This document shows, piece after piece, positions 8,503 through 17,264 of a stretch of 64,000 nucleotides of DNA. The translations under genes and the position numbers were made by a program. Numbering within the stretch: position 1 is the first letter of the stretch; every line of letters starts with the position of its first letter. Origin of the DNA: CAVSRC01 sp963798195. Its GTDB lineage: Bacteria; Pseudomonadota; Alphaproteobacteria; Rhizobiales; Kaistiaceae. The DNA lies in NCBI GenBank assembly GCA_963798195.1, contig CAWCSF010000010.1, forward strand, positions 1,302,001 through 1,366,000, read 5' to 3'. The notes beneath the pieces were generated by a model. That model did no database searches and had not been told where the DNA came from. It saw only the letters and a program-made list of their open reading frames with translations.

Positions 8503-9830
8503 CGTGCCCGCCCTTTGAGCTTCGACTTCTTGATCAGGCCTTCGTACTGGTGCGCCAGAAGGTGCCCCTGGACCTGTGCAACGGTATCCATCGTCACGCT
8601 GACGACGATCAGCAGCGACGTTCCACCGAAGTAAAACGGTACGCCGGTGTAATCGATCAGGATCTGCGGCAAGAGGCACACCAGAACCAGGTAGATGGCG
8701 CCGATGACCGTGATGCGCGTCAGGACGAAATCGATGTAGTCGGCGGTGTTCTTGCCCGGCCGGATGCCGGGGATGAAGCCGCCGTGCTTCTTCAGATTAT
8801 CCGCCGTGTCGGCCGGATTGAAGACGATCGCCGTGTAGAAAAAGGCGAAGAAGACGATCATGGAGGCGTAAAGCGCCAGGTAAAGCGGCTGGCCCTGGCC
8901 AAGCAGCGCGGTGATCGTCGTGAGCCATCCCGGCCCCTGCCCAGCCGTGAAGTTCGCGACTGTGACCGGCAGCAGCAACAGCGAAGACGCGAAAATTGGC
9001 GGAATGACGCCGGCGGTGTTCAGCTTGAGCGGCAGGTGCGAAGAATCGCCCTGGAACATGCGGTTGCCGACCTGGCGCTTCGGATACTGGATCAGCAGCC
9101 GGCGCTGCGCCCGCTCGACGAAGACGATGAAGGCGATGACACCGACCGCCATCACGCCGACTGCGATGATGACAACGGGCGACAACGCGCCTTCGCGCCC
9201 GAGTTCCAGCGTACCAACGAGAGCGTGCGGCAGGTTGGCGACGATCCCCGAAAAGATGATCAGCGACAGACCGTTACCGATACCGCGCGCGGTGATCTGC
9301 TCGCCCAGCCACATCAGAAACATGGTGCCGCCGGTGAGCGTGATCACCGTCGAGATGATGAAGAACGGCCCGGGATTGATGACGATATTGGTGCCGCCCT
9401 GTAGCCCGATCGCGATGCCATAGGCCTGAAGGGCCGACAGGATGACCGTGCCGTATCGGGTGTACTGGTTGATGACCTTGCGGCCCTGCTCGCCCTCTTT
9501 CTTCAACTGGTCGAGCGTCGGCACCACCGACGTCATCAACTGCATGATGATGGACGCCGAGATGTAGGGCATGACGCCGAGAGCGAAAATCGCCATGCGC
9601 CCGACGGCACCACCGGAGAACATGTTGAACATGCCGATGATGCCGGTCGAGGCGTTGTTGAACGCCTGCGCCAGCGCATCCGGATTGATGCCGGGAACCG
9701 GAACATAGGTGCCGATCCGATAGACCAGCAGGGCTCCGAGAGTGAACCAGATACGCTTCTTGAGCGCGTCGGCCTTGGCGAAGGCGCCGAAATTCAGATT
9801 GGCCGCGAGTTGTTCTGCCGCCGATGCCAT
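8499..9830 (-). CDS. secY: Protein translocase subunit SecY
   Basis: This 443-residue protein forms the membrane channel of the Sec translocon with SecE (also in this window) and SecG. Ten hydrophobic helices can be traced, from KRIWFTLGALLVYRIGTYVP near the N-terminus to the last helix at about 375-420. The basic cytoplasmic C5 loop (ERAQRRLLIQYPKRQVG) and the plug region are recognisable. It is 18 bases downstream of rplO and overlaps adk by 4 bases. Confidence 0.99.
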   Translation of the reverse strand: MASAAEQLAANLNFGAFAKADALKKRIWFTLGALLVYRIGTYVPVPGINPDALAQAFNNASTGIIGMFNMFSGGAVGRMAIFALGVMPYISASIIMQLMTSVVPTLDQLKKEGEQGRKVINQYTRYGTVILSALQAYGIAIGLQGGTNIVINPGPFFIISTVITLTGGTMFLMWLGEQITARGIGNGLSLIIFSGIVANLPHALVGTLELGREGALSPVVIIAVGVMAVGVIAFIVFVERAQRRLLIQYPKRQVGNRMFQGDSSHLPLKLNTAGVIPPIFASSLLLLPVTVANFTAGQGPGWLTTITALLGQGQPLYLALYASMIVFFAFFYTAIVFNPADTADNLKKHGGFIPGIRPGKNTADYIDFVLTRITVIGAIYLVLVCLLPQILIDYTGVPFYFGGTSLLIVVSVTMDTVAQVQGHLLAHQYEGLIKKSKLKGRAR

Positions 9831-9848
9831 CGTGCGCTCCGTTCCGGC

Positions 9849-10328
9849 CTATTCGGCCGTGCTAGCCGCCGCCCCCGCGACCTTGACCGATCCCCCGGCC
9901 TTCTCGACCGCGGCGATCGCCGACTTCGACGCGCCGGCCACATCAAATTCGACCTTCGCCTTGATCTCGCCGTTGGCGAGCAGACGAACGCCGTCGCGCG
10001 CCCGGCGGATCACGCCAGCCGCCTGGAGGGCTGCCGCGTTCACGGTCGCCTTGGCGTCGAGCTTGCCGGCGTCGATCGCCTGCTGCACGCGGTCAAGGCC
10101 GACCTCGTTGAAATCCTTGGAGAAGATGTTCTTGAAGCCACGCTTCGGCAAGCGCCGATGCAGCGGCATCTGGCCGCCCTCGAACCCCTTGATGGCGACG
10201 CCAGTGCGGGCCTTCTGGCCCTTCACGCCGCGACCTGCGGTCTTGCCCTTGCCGGAACCGATGCCACGCCCGACGCGCATGCGGTTCTTGGTGGCACCGG
10301 CCTTGTCGGCCAACTCGTTCAACTTCAT
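9849..10328 (-). CDS. rplO: 50S ribosomal protein L15
   Basis: This 159-residue protein has the Gly/Lys-rich N-terminal extension of L15 (RVGRGIGSGKGKTAGRGVKGQ) and the core FEGGQMPLHRRLPKRGF. It is a late assembly protein of the 50S subunit that threads through 23S rRNA. It ends with a short Ala-rich tail and sits 12 bases downstream of rpmD. Confidence 0.98.
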   Translation of the reverse strand: MKLNELADKAGATKNRMRVGRGIGSGKGKTAGRGVKGQKARTGVAIKGFEGGQMPLHRRLPKRGFKNIFSKDFNEVGLDRVQQAIDAGKLDAKATVNAAALQAAGVIRRARDGVRLLANGEIKAKVEFDVAGASKSAIAAVEKAGGSVKVAGAAASTAE

Positions 10329-10340
10329 GGCAGTCGATCC

Positions 10341-10541
10341 TTAAGCCTCGTCGACGATGCGCACGAGGTGCTGCACCTTGGTGATCATGCCGCGCACCGC
10401 CGATGTATCGGGGAGCGTCTTGCGCCGACGAATGCGGTTCAGCCCGAGACCGATGAGGGTCTGCCGCTGCGCGCCCGGGCGCCGGCTGGGGCTCGCAATC
10501 TGCTCAACCACCAGCGTCTTGCCGTCGCTTTTCTTGGCCAT
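10341..10541 (-). CDS. rpmD: 50S ribosomal protein L30
   Basis: This 66-residue protein reads KTLVVEQIASPSRRPGAQRQ and then LGLNRIRR, typical of bacterial L30, and ends in the MITKVQHLVRIV strand. Length is normal. It lies 29 bases downstream of rpsE and 12 upstream of rplO. Confidence 0.97.
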   Translation of the reverse strand: MAKKSDGKTLVVEQIASPSRRPGAQRQTLIGLGLNRIRRRKTLPDTSAVRGMITKVQHLVRIVDEA

Positions 10542-10570
10542 GTTTCAATCCTCTCGCGCGCTAAGGCCGC

Positions 10571-11116
10571 TCAGGCCTCTACCGCCTCGACGTCGACATC
10601 GCGACGGCGGGCCTGCAACGTCGACACCTTGATGCTCCGGCGGGCGGCGACGGAGCGCGGGCTGTCCTCGCTCTTCAGCGCATTGAAGGTGGCGCGCACC
10701 ATGTTGTACGGGTTCGATGAACCGAACGACTTGGCGACGACGTCCTGGACGCCGAGCGTCTCGAAGACGGCGCGCATCGGACCGCCGGCGATGATGCCGG
10801 TACCCGCCGGCGCCGCGCGGCAGACGACCTTGCCGGCGCCGTGGCGGCCGGCAACGTCGTGGTGCAGCGTACGGCCTTCGCGCAGCGGCACACGCACCAG
10901 CCCGCGCTTGGCGGCTTCGGTGGCCTTGCGGATCGCTTCCGGCACTTCACGCGCCTTGCCGTGGCCAAAACCGACCCGGCCCTTCTGATCGCCGACAACG
11001 ACGAGCGCGGCGAAGCCGAACCGGCGGCCGCCTTTCACCACCTTCGCAACGCGATTGATGTGGACCAGCTTGTCGACAAACTCGCTGTCCTCGCGGTCTC
11101 TAGGTTCTCTCGCCAT
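10571..11116 (-). CDS. rpsE: 30S ribosomal protein S5
   Basis: This 181-residue protein carries the double-stranded-RNA-binding domain (KLVHINRVAKVVKGGRRF) and the S5 C-terminal domain (GTGIIAGGPMRAVFE, LGVQDVVAKS, NPYNMVRATF). S5 works at the mRNA entry channel and in decoding accuracy. It has an alphaproteobacterial C-terminal extension. It lies between rplR and rpmD. Confidence 0.98.
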   Translation of the reverse strand: MAREPRDREDSEFVDKLVHINRVAKVVKGGRRFGFAALVVVGDQKGRVGFGHGKAREVPEAIRKATEAAKRGLVRVPLREGRTLHHDVAGRHGAGKVVCRAAPAGTGIIAGGPMRAVFETLGVQDVVAKSFGSSNPYNMVRATFNALKSEDSPRSVAARRSIKVSTLQARRRDVDVEAVEA

Positions 11117-11170
11117 CTATCTTTTCCGTCGATCCGATATCGTTGTTGCGTGGAGACGCTGCAAGTGGCG

Positions 11171-11527
11171 TCAGAATGAGAGCCCGCCTTCGCGCGCTCC
11201 GTCCGCCAGGGCTTTCACCCGGCCGTGAAAGAGATAGGCGCCGCGGTCGAAGACCACGTCCTTAACCCCAGCCTTGACTGCGCGCTCCGCCAGCATCTTG
11301 CCGACCTCGGCAGCGGCGGCGGTATCCGCACCGGTCTTCAACTTTTCGCGAAGGTCTTTATCCAGCGACGAAGCGGCTGCAAGCGTGCGGCCGGCGGCAT
11401 CGTCGATGACCTGCGCGTAGATGTGCTTCGACGAGCGGAAGACGCTCAGCCGCGCCCTGCCCGCACCAGCCTTGCGGATGGCATTGCGGACGCGGTGAAT
11501 GCGGCGGGCCTTGGTTTTGGTCAACAT
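11171..11527 (-). CDS. rplR: 50S ribosomal protein L18
   Basis: This 118-residue protein includes RLSVFRSSKHIYAQVIDD and FDRGAYLFHGRVKALADGAREGGL, the strands and C-terminal motif of L18, which binds 5S rRNA together with L5 and L25. Length is standard. The gap to rpsE is 54 bases. Confidence 0.98.
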   Translation of the reverse strand: MLTKTKARRIHRVRNAIRKAGAGRARLSVFRSSKHIYAQVIDDAAGRTLAAASSLDKDLREKLKTGADTAAAAEVGKMLAERAVKAGVKDVVFDRGAYLFHGRVKALADGAREGGLSF

Positions 11528-11541
11528 GGCGCTGCTTTCCG

Positions 11542-12075
11542 TTACTTCTTCTTGCCTTCCTTGCGGAAGATGTGCTCATCGGCGTACTTCACACCCTTGC
11601 CCTTGTAAGGCTCGGGCGGGCGAAATTCGCGGATCTCCGCGGCGACCTGGCCGACTTGCTGCTTGTCGTTGCCGGTGACCACGATTTCGGTCGGCTTCGG
11701 GCACTCGATCTTGATGCCGGTCGGGATCGGGAACTTCACCTCGTGGCTGTAGCCGAGGCTGAGCTGGAGGTCCTTGCCCTGCACGGCGGCGCGATAACCG
11801 ACGCCATTGATCTCCAGCTTGCGCTCGAAACCATTGGTGACGCCGGTGATCAGATTGGAGACCATCGTGCGCGACATGCCCCATGCGGAGCGCGCGCGCT
11901 TGGTCGGCTCGCGCGGCGTTACCGAAATGGCGCCGTCTTCCATCTTCACCTCGACATCGTCGGCGGCGAGGAAGGCGAGCGTACCCTTCGGCCCCTTCAC
12001 GGAGACCTGCTGCCCCTCAACCGTGGCGGTCACGCCCTTGGGCAACTGTACTGGCTTCTTGCCGATCCTGGACAT
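11542..12075 (-). CDS. rplF: 50S ribosomal protein L6
   Basis: This 177-residue protein begins MSRIGKKPVQLPKGVTA and contains the duplicated L6 domain, ending in EIREFRPPEPYKGKGVKYADE. L6 sits near the GTPase-associated centre and sarcin-ricin loop. It is 35 bases downstream of rpsH. Confidence 0.98.
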   Translation of the reverse strand: MSRIGKKPVQLPKGVTATVEGQQVSVKGPKGTLAFLAADDVEVKMEDGAISVTPREPTKRARSAWGMSRTMVSNLITGVTNGFERKLEINGVGYRAAVQGKDLQLSLGYSHEVKFPIPTGIKIECPKPTEIVVTGNDKQQVGQVAAEIREFRPPEPYKGKGVKYADEHIFRKEGKKK

Positions 12076-12110
12076 CGTATCAAACCCGTTTGCTTCGCTT
12101 CGTCGTCCGG

Positions 12111-12509
12111 TCAGAACACCCGGCAGAGGACTTCGCCGCCGACGTTCTGGTCGCGTGCTTCCGCGTCGGACATCACGCCCTTCGGCGTCGAAAGGATCGA
12201 CACACCGAGGCCATCCGCCACGCGTGGAATATTCTTGACCGAGGCGTAAACCCGGCGGCCCGGCTTCGACACCCGCGCGATCTCGCGGATGACCGGCTCG
12301 CCATCGTAATACTTCAGCTCGATTTCGAGTTCCTGCCGGCCGTTGTCGAAATCGACCGTCGAATAGCCGCGGATATAGCCTTCCGACTGCAGAACGTCGA
12401 GCACATGCTGGCGCAGGCGCGAGCCCGGGGTCGAAACCTTGGAGCTCTTGCGCATCTGCGCATTGCGGATGCGCGTCAGCATATCGCCGAGTGGATCGCT
12501 CATCGTCAT
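12111..12509 (-). CDS. rpsH: 30S ribosomal protein S8
   Basis: The 132-residue protein contains DPLGDMLTRIRNAQ at the N-terminus and STPKGVMSDAEARDQNVGGE near the end, both S8 signatures. The ATG at 12509 is preferred because GGAG lies 9 bases upstream; the next ATG, two codons further on, is 15 bases from it. S8 binds 16S rRNA helix 21 and in E. coli represses the spc operon by binding mRNA. It is 13 bases after rpsN. Confidence 0.97.
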   Translation of the reverse strand: MTMSDPLGDMLTRIRNAQMRKSSKVSTPGSRLRQHVLDVLQSEGYIRGYSTVDFDNGRQELEIELKYYDGEPVIREIARVSKPGRRVYASVKNIPRVADGLGVSILSTPKGVMSDAEARDQNVGGEVLCRVF

Positions 12510-12522
12510 TCGTGATGTCTCC

Positions 12523-12828
12523 TTACCAGCTCGACTTGACCAGGCCGGGGATGAGCCCGACCGAGCCAAGGTCGCGCAACGCAATGCGCGACATCCTGAG
12601 CTTGCGGTAGTAGGCGCGCGGGCGCCCGGATATTTCGCAGCGATTGCGGATGCGTACGGGGGAAGAATTGCGCGGCAACTCGGCCAGCTTGAGGCGAGCC
12701 TGGAAGCGCTCTTCGAGCGTCAGGGTCTCGTCATTGGCAACACGCTTCAACTCCGCGCGCCTGGCGGCGTACTGAGCCACCATCCTGCGCCGGCGCTTGT
12801 TCTTCTCGATCGAACTGGTCTTTGCCAT
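12523..12828 (-). CDS. rpsN: 30S ribosomal protein S14 (zinc-independent form)
   Basis: This 101-residue protein is the long form of S14 and lacks the CxxC zinc ligands found in the short form. Recognisable segments are KRRRMVAQYAARRAELK and NRCEISGRPRAYYRKLRMSR. It belongs to the 30S head. It is 9 bases downstream of rplE. Confidence 0.97.
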   Translation of the reverse strand: MAKTSSIEKNKRRRRMVAQYAARRAELKRVANDETLTLEERFQARLKLAELPRNSSPVRIRNRCEISGRPRAYYRKLRMSRIALRDLGSVGLIPGLVKSSW

Positions 12829-12837
12829 CGGTGTGTC

Positions 12838-13395
12838 CTACTGGCGGAACGGAAAATTGAATGCCTTGAGCAAGGCACGGGCCTCGTCGTCGGTCTTCGC
12901 GGTGGTGCACACGATCACATCCATGCCCCAGACCTCTTCGACCTCGTCGTAGTTGACCTCGGGGAAAACGATGTGTTCCTTGATGCCCATGGCGAAGTTG
13001 CCGCGGCCATCGAAGCTCTTGGCGTTGAGCCCGCGAAAATCGCGAACTCGCGGCAGCGCAACGTTGATCAGCCGGTCGAGGAAATCGTACATGCGGTCAC
13101 GGCGCAGCGTTACCTTGCCGCCGATCGGCATGCCCTCGCGCACCTTGAAGGTCGCGATGGACGTCCGCGCCCGCGTCACCGCCGGCTTCTGACCGGCGAT
13201 CTTGGCGAGGTCGCCGAGCGCGGCGGTCACCTTCTTGGAGTCGTTGACGGCTTCGCCAACGCCCATGTTGATGACGACCTTCTCGACGTACGGCACTTCC
13301 ATCTGGTTCTTGTAGCCGAACTGCTCGGTCATCTGCTTGCGGACGGCGTCGCGATAAAGCGTCTTCATCCGCGGCTGGTATTGCGTGTCAGCCAT
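12838..13395 (-). CDS. rplE: 50S ribosomal protein L5
   Basis: The 185-residue protein starts at the ATG at 13395 (MADTQYQPRMKTLYRD). It contains EKVVINMGVGEAV, VTLRRDRMYDFLDRLI and DVIVCTTAKTDDEARALL, all typical of L5, which binds 5S rRNA and contacts the P-site tRNA and S13. Its start overlaps the rplX stop by 8 bases, indicating coupled translation. Confidence 0.98.
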   Translation of the reverse strand: MADTQYQPRMKTLYRDAVRKQMTEQFGYKNQMEVPYVEKVVINMGVGEAVNDSKKVTAALGDLAKIAGQKPAVTRARTSIATFKVREGMPIGGKVTLRRDRMYDFLDRLINVALPRVRDFRGLNAKSFDGRGNFAMGIKEHIVFPEVNYDEVEEVWGMDVIVCTTAKTDDEARALLKAFNFPFRQ

Positions 13396-13699
13396 CGATC
13401 TGGTCTCCCGTCCGCTTCGCGAAGCGGACCTTGCGGCCCTCGTGCATACGGAAGCCGACCCGTGTGGGCTTGCCGCTGGCGGAATCGACCAGCGAGATGT
13501 TGGAAATGTGGATCGGCATCTCTTTCGTGATGATGCCGCCCTGCGCCGTTGGCGTCTGCTTCTGGTGACGCCGGACGAGATTGACGCCGCGCACCAGCGC
13601 ACGCTCTTCCTTCGGAATCATGCGGAGCACTTCGCCGGTCTTGCCGCGGTCGCGGCCGGCGAGGACAACGACGTTGTCGCCTTTGCGGATACGCTGCAT
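13388..13699 (-). CDS. rplX: 50S ribosomal protein L24
   Basis: The 103-residue protein starts at the ATG at 13699 (MQRIRKGDNVVVLAGRDRGK), the KOW motif that nucleates 50S assembly at the 5' end of 23S rRNA. The frame is open further upstream inside rplN, but the ATGA overlap with the rplN stop and family length fix this start. It also overlaps rplE by 8 bases downstream. Confidence 0.98.
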   Translation of the reverse strand: MQRIRKGDNVVVLAGRDRGKTGEVLRMIPKEERALVRGVNLVRRHQKQTPTAQGGIITKEMPIHISNISLVDSASGKPTRVGFRMHEGRKVRFAKRTGDQIDG

Positions 13700-14067
13700 C
13701 ACAGCACCTCCGGCGCGAGCGAAATGATCTTCATGTGGTTCTTGGCCCTGAGTTCGCGCGGCACCGGCCCAAAGATGCGGGTGCCGACCGGCTCCGCCTG
13801 ATTGTTGATCAGCACGGCGGCGTTGCGATCGAAGCGGATGACCGAACCATCCGCACGGCGGATGTCCTTGGCGGTCCGCACGACGACAGCCTTCATCACG
13901 TCGCCCTTCTTCACGCGGCCACGCGGGATGGCCTCCTTGACCGAGACGACGATGACGTCGCCGACCGAGGCGTACTTCCGCTTGGACCCGCCGAGCACCT
14001 TGATGCACATGACGCGGCGGGCGCCGGAATTATCCGCAACGTCGAGATTGGTCTGCATCTGGATCAT
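13699..14067 (-). CDS. rplN: 50S ribosomal protein L14
   Basis: This 122-residue protein has the exact family length and the signatures MIQMQTNLDVADNSGAR and IRRADGSVIRFDRNAAVLIN. L14 makes the B8 intersubunit bridge. Its stop overlaps the rplX start (ATGA); it is 41 bases downstream of rpsQ. Confidence 0.98.
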   Translation of the reverse strand: MIQMQTNLDVADNSGARRVMCIKVLGGSKRKYASVGDVIVVSVKEAIPRGRVKKGDVMKAVVVRTAKDIRRADGSVIRFDRNAAVLINNQAEPVGTRIFGPVPRELRAKNHMKIISLAPEVL

Positions 14068-14108
14068 GGTTCAGTACTCTTATCCCCTGGAGACGGAGTT
14101 ACCCGCCC

Positions 14109-14351
14109 TCACTTGCTTTCGGCGGTCTCGAGGACCACCCAGCGTTTGTTCTTCGAGATCGGCACGCTCTCCTGAATGAGAACGACCTCGCCGACCTTGT
14201 GCTTATTGTCCGCGTCGTGCGCGTGATACTTCTTCGAGCGACGGATGGTCTTCTTCATCACCGGATGAATGAATCGGCGCTCAACCCGAACAACGACGGT
14301 CTTGTCGTTCTTGTCGCTCACCACCGTGCCCTGCAGGACGCGTTTCGGCAT
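14109..14351 (-). CDS. rpsQ: 30S ribosomal protein S17
   Basis: This 80-residue OB-fold protein contains MPKRVLQGTVVSDKNDKTVV and VERRFIHPVMKKTIRRSKK, the conserved S17 core that binds 16S rRNA helices 7 and 11. It is 5 bases downstream of rpmC. Confidence 0.98.
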   Translation of the reverse strand: MPKRVLQGTVVSDKNDKTVVVRVERRFIHPVMKKTIRRSKKYHAHDADNKHKVGEVVLIQESVPISKNKRWVVLETAESK

Positions 14352-14356
14352 CTGAC

Positions 14357-14557
14357 TTAACCCTTTGCTTTCGCGTTCTTTTCGGCGGTGATCGTGGTGA
14401 TGCGCGCGATATCGCGGCGCACCTGACGCACGCGCGCCGTGTTCTCAAGCTGCCCTGTTGCCCGCTGGAAGCGGAGGTTGAACTGCTCTTTCTTCAGGCG
14501 CTCGACCTCGTCGCTCGCCTGGTCGTCCGTCATCAACCGAATATCCGCGGCCTTCAT
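14357..14557 (-). CDS. rpmC: 50S ribosomal protein L29
   Basis: This 66-residue protein is the two-helix L29, with FNLRFQRATGQLENTARVRQ and RDIARI as the family signature. It lies at the tunnel exit and forms part of the docking site for trigger factor and SRP. It is 21 bases downstream of rplP and 5 upstream of rpsQ. Confidence 0.97.
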   Translation of the reverse strand: MKAADIRLMTDDQASDEVERLKKEQFNLRFQRATGQLENTARVRQVRRDIARITTITAEKNAKAKG

Positions 14558-14578
14558 CGTCTTTATCCTCTACCCGGC

Positions 14579-14992
14579 CTAGTCCGCGATGCGCTGTACG
14601 AAGCGCGTGCGGATCGGCAGCTTGGCTGCACCAAGCCGCAGCGCCTCGCGCGCCAGATCGACCGGCACGCCGTCAATTTCAAACATGATGCGACCGGGCT
14701 TCACCCGGCACACCCACAGCTCCGGGGTGCCCTTGCCCTTGCCCATGCGCACTTCGGTCGGCTTCTTCGACACCGGCACGTCCGGGAACACGCGGATCCA
14801 GACGCGGCCAGCACGCTTCATCTCGCGCGTGATAGCGCGGCGCGCCGCCTCGATCTGCCGCGCGGTGACCCGCTCCGGCTCCAACGCCTTCAGGCCGAAG
14901 GAGCCGAAGGTCAGCTCCGCGCCCGAGGTCGCGGTGCCGTGGATGCGGCCCTTGAACTGCTTGCGGTAGGTGGTGCGCTTTGGTTGCAGCAT
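14579..14992 (-). CDS. rplP: 50S ribosomal protein L16
   Basis: This 137-residue protein begins MLQPKRTTYRKQFKGR and contains RVFPDVPVSKKPTEVRMGKG and VRLGAAKLPIRTRFV-like C-terminal residues. L16 organises the A-site tRNA elbow and late 50S assembly. It is 20 bases downstream of rpsC. Confidence 0.98.
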   Translation of the reverse strand: MLQPKRTTYRKQFKGRIHGTATSGAELTFGSFGLKALEPERVTARQIEAARRAITREMKRAGRVWIRVFPDVPVSKKPTEVRMGKGKGTPELWVCRVKPGRIMFEIDGVPVDLAREALRLGAAKLPIRTRFVQRIAD

Positions 14993-15012
14993 GATGCTTC
15001 TCGTTCAGTCGG

Positions 15013-15726
15013 TTAGGCCGCGGCGTCGCGACGGCGCGGGCCGCCACCACCCTGCTCGCTGGCTTCAATCTGCCGGCGCTCGGACGCCATCGGGTCGTGC
15101 TCGAGGATCTCGCCCTTGAACACCCACACCTTGACGCCGCAGGTGCCGTAAGCGGTCTTCGCAGTCGCCTGGCCGTAGTCGATGTCCGCGCGCAGCGTGT
15201 GCAGCGGCACCCGGCCCTCGCGATACCACTCGGAGCGCGCGATTTCCGCGCCGCCCAGGCGGCCGCCGCAGGAGATACGAATGCCCTCGGCGCCGAGACG
15301 CATTGCCGACTGCACGGCGCGCTTCATGGCGCGGCGGAAGGCCACGCGGCGCTCGAGCTGCTGGGCGATGGAAGCCGCCACCAGATTGGCGTCGATCTCC
15401 GGCTTGCGCACTTCAACGATGTTGATGTGAACCTCGGAGTCGGTGAGCTTCGCCACCTTGCGGCGCAGCTTCTCGATGTCGGCGCCCTTCTTGCCGATGA
15501 CGATGCCCGGCCGCGCCGAATGTACGGTGACGCGGCACTTCTTGTGCGGGCGTTCGATCACGATCTTCGAGACCGCCGCCTGCTTCAGGTCGTCCATCAG
15601 CGCTTCGCGGATCTGCATGTCTTCGTGCAGCAGCCGGCCGTATTCGCCCTTGTTGGCGAACCAGCGCGAATCCCACGTGCGGTTGACGCCGAGCCGGAGC
15701 CCGATCGGATTGATTTTCTGGCCCAT
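15013..15726 (-). CDS. rpsC: 30S ribosomal protein S3
   Basis: This 237-residue protein contains the KH type 2 domain (GIVIGKKGADIEKLRRKV at about residues 75-92) and the C-terminal S3 domain (EGIRISCGGRLGGAEIAR). It lines the mRNA entry tunnel and has helicase-related residues. The start codon overlaps the rplV stop by one base (TGATG). Confidence 0.98.
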   Translation of the reverse strand: MGQKINPIGLRLGVNRTWDSRWFANKGEYGRLLHEDMQIREALMDDLKQAAVSKIVIERPHKKCRVTVHSARPGIVIGKKGADIEKLRRKVAKLTDSEVHINIVEVRKPEIDANLVAASIAQQLERRVAFRRAMKRAVQSAMRLGAEGIRISCGGRLGGAEIARSEWYREGRVPLHTLRADIDYGQATAKTAYGTCGVKVWVFKGEILEHDPMASERRQIEASEQGGGGPRRRDAAA

Positions 15727-16106
15727 CAGGCGGGCTCCTCAACTTCACGGACCACAATGGTCAGATGCGAAAACTTCTTGTGGATCGAGCCGACACGACC
15801 GCGAGCCCTCGGCGTCCAGCGCTTCAGCACCAGCGACTTGCCCACATGGGCTTCGGCGACGACGAGCGAGTCGACGTCGAGCTGGTGATTGTTCTCGGCG
15901 TTGGCGACCGCCGACTGCAACGTCTTCTTGACGTCGCGGGCGATGCGCTTGCGGCTGAAGGTAAGGTCAGCGAGAGCTGCCGCCACCTTCTTGCCGCGGA
16001 TCAACTGTGCGACGAGATTGAGCTTTTGCGGCGAGATGCGAATGGTGCTGGTACGCGCCTTCGCTTCGTTCGCCGGGAGCACCCGCTCGCGTTTCGGCTT
16101 GCCCAT
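15726..16106 (-). CDS. rplV: 50S ribosomal protein L22
   Basis: The 126-residue protein starts at the ATG at 16106 (MGKPKRERVLPANEAKA) and has ISPQKLNLVAQLIRGK and the long beta-hairpin sequence KRWTPRARGRVGSI, which reaches into the exit tunnel. An upstream open extension runs back into rpsS and is rejected. It sits 2 bases after rpsS and overlaps rpsC by one base. Confidence 0.97.
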   Translation of the reverse strand: MGKPKRERVLPANEAKARTSTIRISPQKLNLVAQLIRGKKVAAALADLTFSRKRIARDVKKTLQSAVANAENNHQLDVDSLVVAEAHVGKSLVLKRWTPRARGRVGSIHKKFSHLTIVVREVEEPA

Positions 16107-16108
16107 GA

Positions 16109-16390
16109 TCAGGCCCTCTTTGCCTTCTTGTCGCCGGCCGTATGACCATGGAAGACACGCGTCGGCGAGAACTCGCCGAACTTGTGACCGACCATGTCCT
16201 CGGAGACGAGCACCGGAACGTGCTTGTTGCCGTTGTAGACGCCGAACGTGAGCCCGACGAACTGCGGAAGGATCGTCGACCGCCGGCTCCAAATCTTGAT
16301 GACTTCGGAACGACCGCTGCTGCGCGCCTTATCGGCTTTGCGCAGCAGATAGCCGTCGACGAAGGGACCTTTCCAGACCGAACGAGCCAC
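16109..16390 (-). CDS. rpsS: 30S ribosomal protein S19
   Basis: This 93-residue protein begins MARSVWKGPFVDGYLL and contains IKIWSRRSTILPQFVGLTF and GHKFGEFSPTRVFHGH, all diagnostic of S19 in the 30S head. It is 15 bases downstream of rplB. Confidence 0.98.
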   Translation of the reverse strand: MARSVWKGPFVDGYLLRKADKARSSGRSEVIKIWSRRSTILPQFVGLTFGVYNGNKHVPVLVSEDMVGHKFGEFSPTRVFHGHTAGDKKAKRA

Positions 16391-16405
16391 TGTCAGCTTC
16401 TCCGA

Positions 16406-17245
16406 CTATTTCTTGCCTTTGCGCACATGACGACTGCGCGCGATGAATTTGTTGGTGCGCTTGTTGGAGCGCGTCTTCTTGCCCTTGGTCGGCTTGCCCC
16501 ACGGGCTCACCGGGTGACGGCCACCGGACGAGCGGCCTTCGCCGCCGCCGAGCGGATGGTCGACCGGGTTCATGGCGACGCCGCGAACCCCGGGCTTGCG
16601 GCCAAGCCAGCGATTACGACCCGCCTTGCCGATATTGATGTTGCCGTGGTCCGGATTGGAGACCGCACCGACGGTGGCGAAGCAGGTCTGATGGACCAGA
16701 CGCTGCTCACCGGAATTGAGGCGCAGGATGGCGTAACCCTGCTCGCGCCCGACGTACTGGGCGTAGGTGCCGGCCGAACGGGCGATCTGGCCGCCGGCGC
16801 CTGGCTTCATCTCGACGTTGTGCACGATCGTGCCGACCGGCATCGAAGCCAGCGGCATCGCGTTGCCCGGCTTTACGTCGGCGCGCTGCGCGGCAATGAT
16901 CGTGTCGCCGGCAGCCAGACGCTGCGGCGCCAGGATGTAGCTGAGTTCGCCGTCCGCATATTTGATCAGCGCGATGAACGCCGTGCGGTTCGGATCGTAC
17001 TCCAGCCGCTCGACCGTCGCCTCGATATCCAGCTTGCGCCGCTTGAAGTCGACGAGCCGGTAAGCGCGCTTGTGCCCGCCGCCGCGCCAGCGGACCGTGA
17101 TGCGACCATAGCTGTTGCGGCCGCCGGTCGAGTGCTTGCCTTCGACCAGACCCTTGACCGGCTTGCCCTTGTGCAATTCCGACCGGTCGACGAGGACCAG
17201 TTCGCGCTGGCTCGGCGTGGTCGGTTTGAAATTCTTGAGCGCCAT
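16406..17245 (-). CDS. rplB: 50S ribosomal protein L2
   Basis: The 279-residue protein starts at the ATG at 17245 (MALKNFKPTTPSQRELV); a TTG four codons earlier is less likely because it abuts the ribosome-binding site. The L2 SH3-like and OB domains are followed by the C-terminal GVAMNPVDHPLGGGEGRSSG motif with the conserved peptidyl-transferase-region histidine. It is 19 bases downstream of rplW. Confidence 0.98.
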   Translation of the reverse strand: MALKNFKPTTPSQRELVLVDRSELHKGKPVKGLVEGKHSTGGRNSYGRITVRWRGGGHKRAYRLVDFKRRKLDIEATVERLEYDPNRTAFIALIKYADGELSYILAPQRLAAGDTIIAAQRADVKPGNAMPLASMPVGTIVHNVEMKPGAGGQIARSAGTYAQYVGREQGYAILRLNSGEQRLVHQTCFATVGAVSNPDHGNINIGKAGRNRWLGRKPGVRGVAMNPVDHPLGGGEGRSSGGRHPVSPWGKPTKGKKTRSNKRTNKFIARSRHVRKGKK

Positions 17246-17264
17246 GGCTTCGACCAACCCTCTC

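Noticed and set aside
8503..8679. 59-codon extension of adk into secY
   Set aside because: The P-loop begins at the ATG at 8502 and the ATGA overlap with secY fixes that start.
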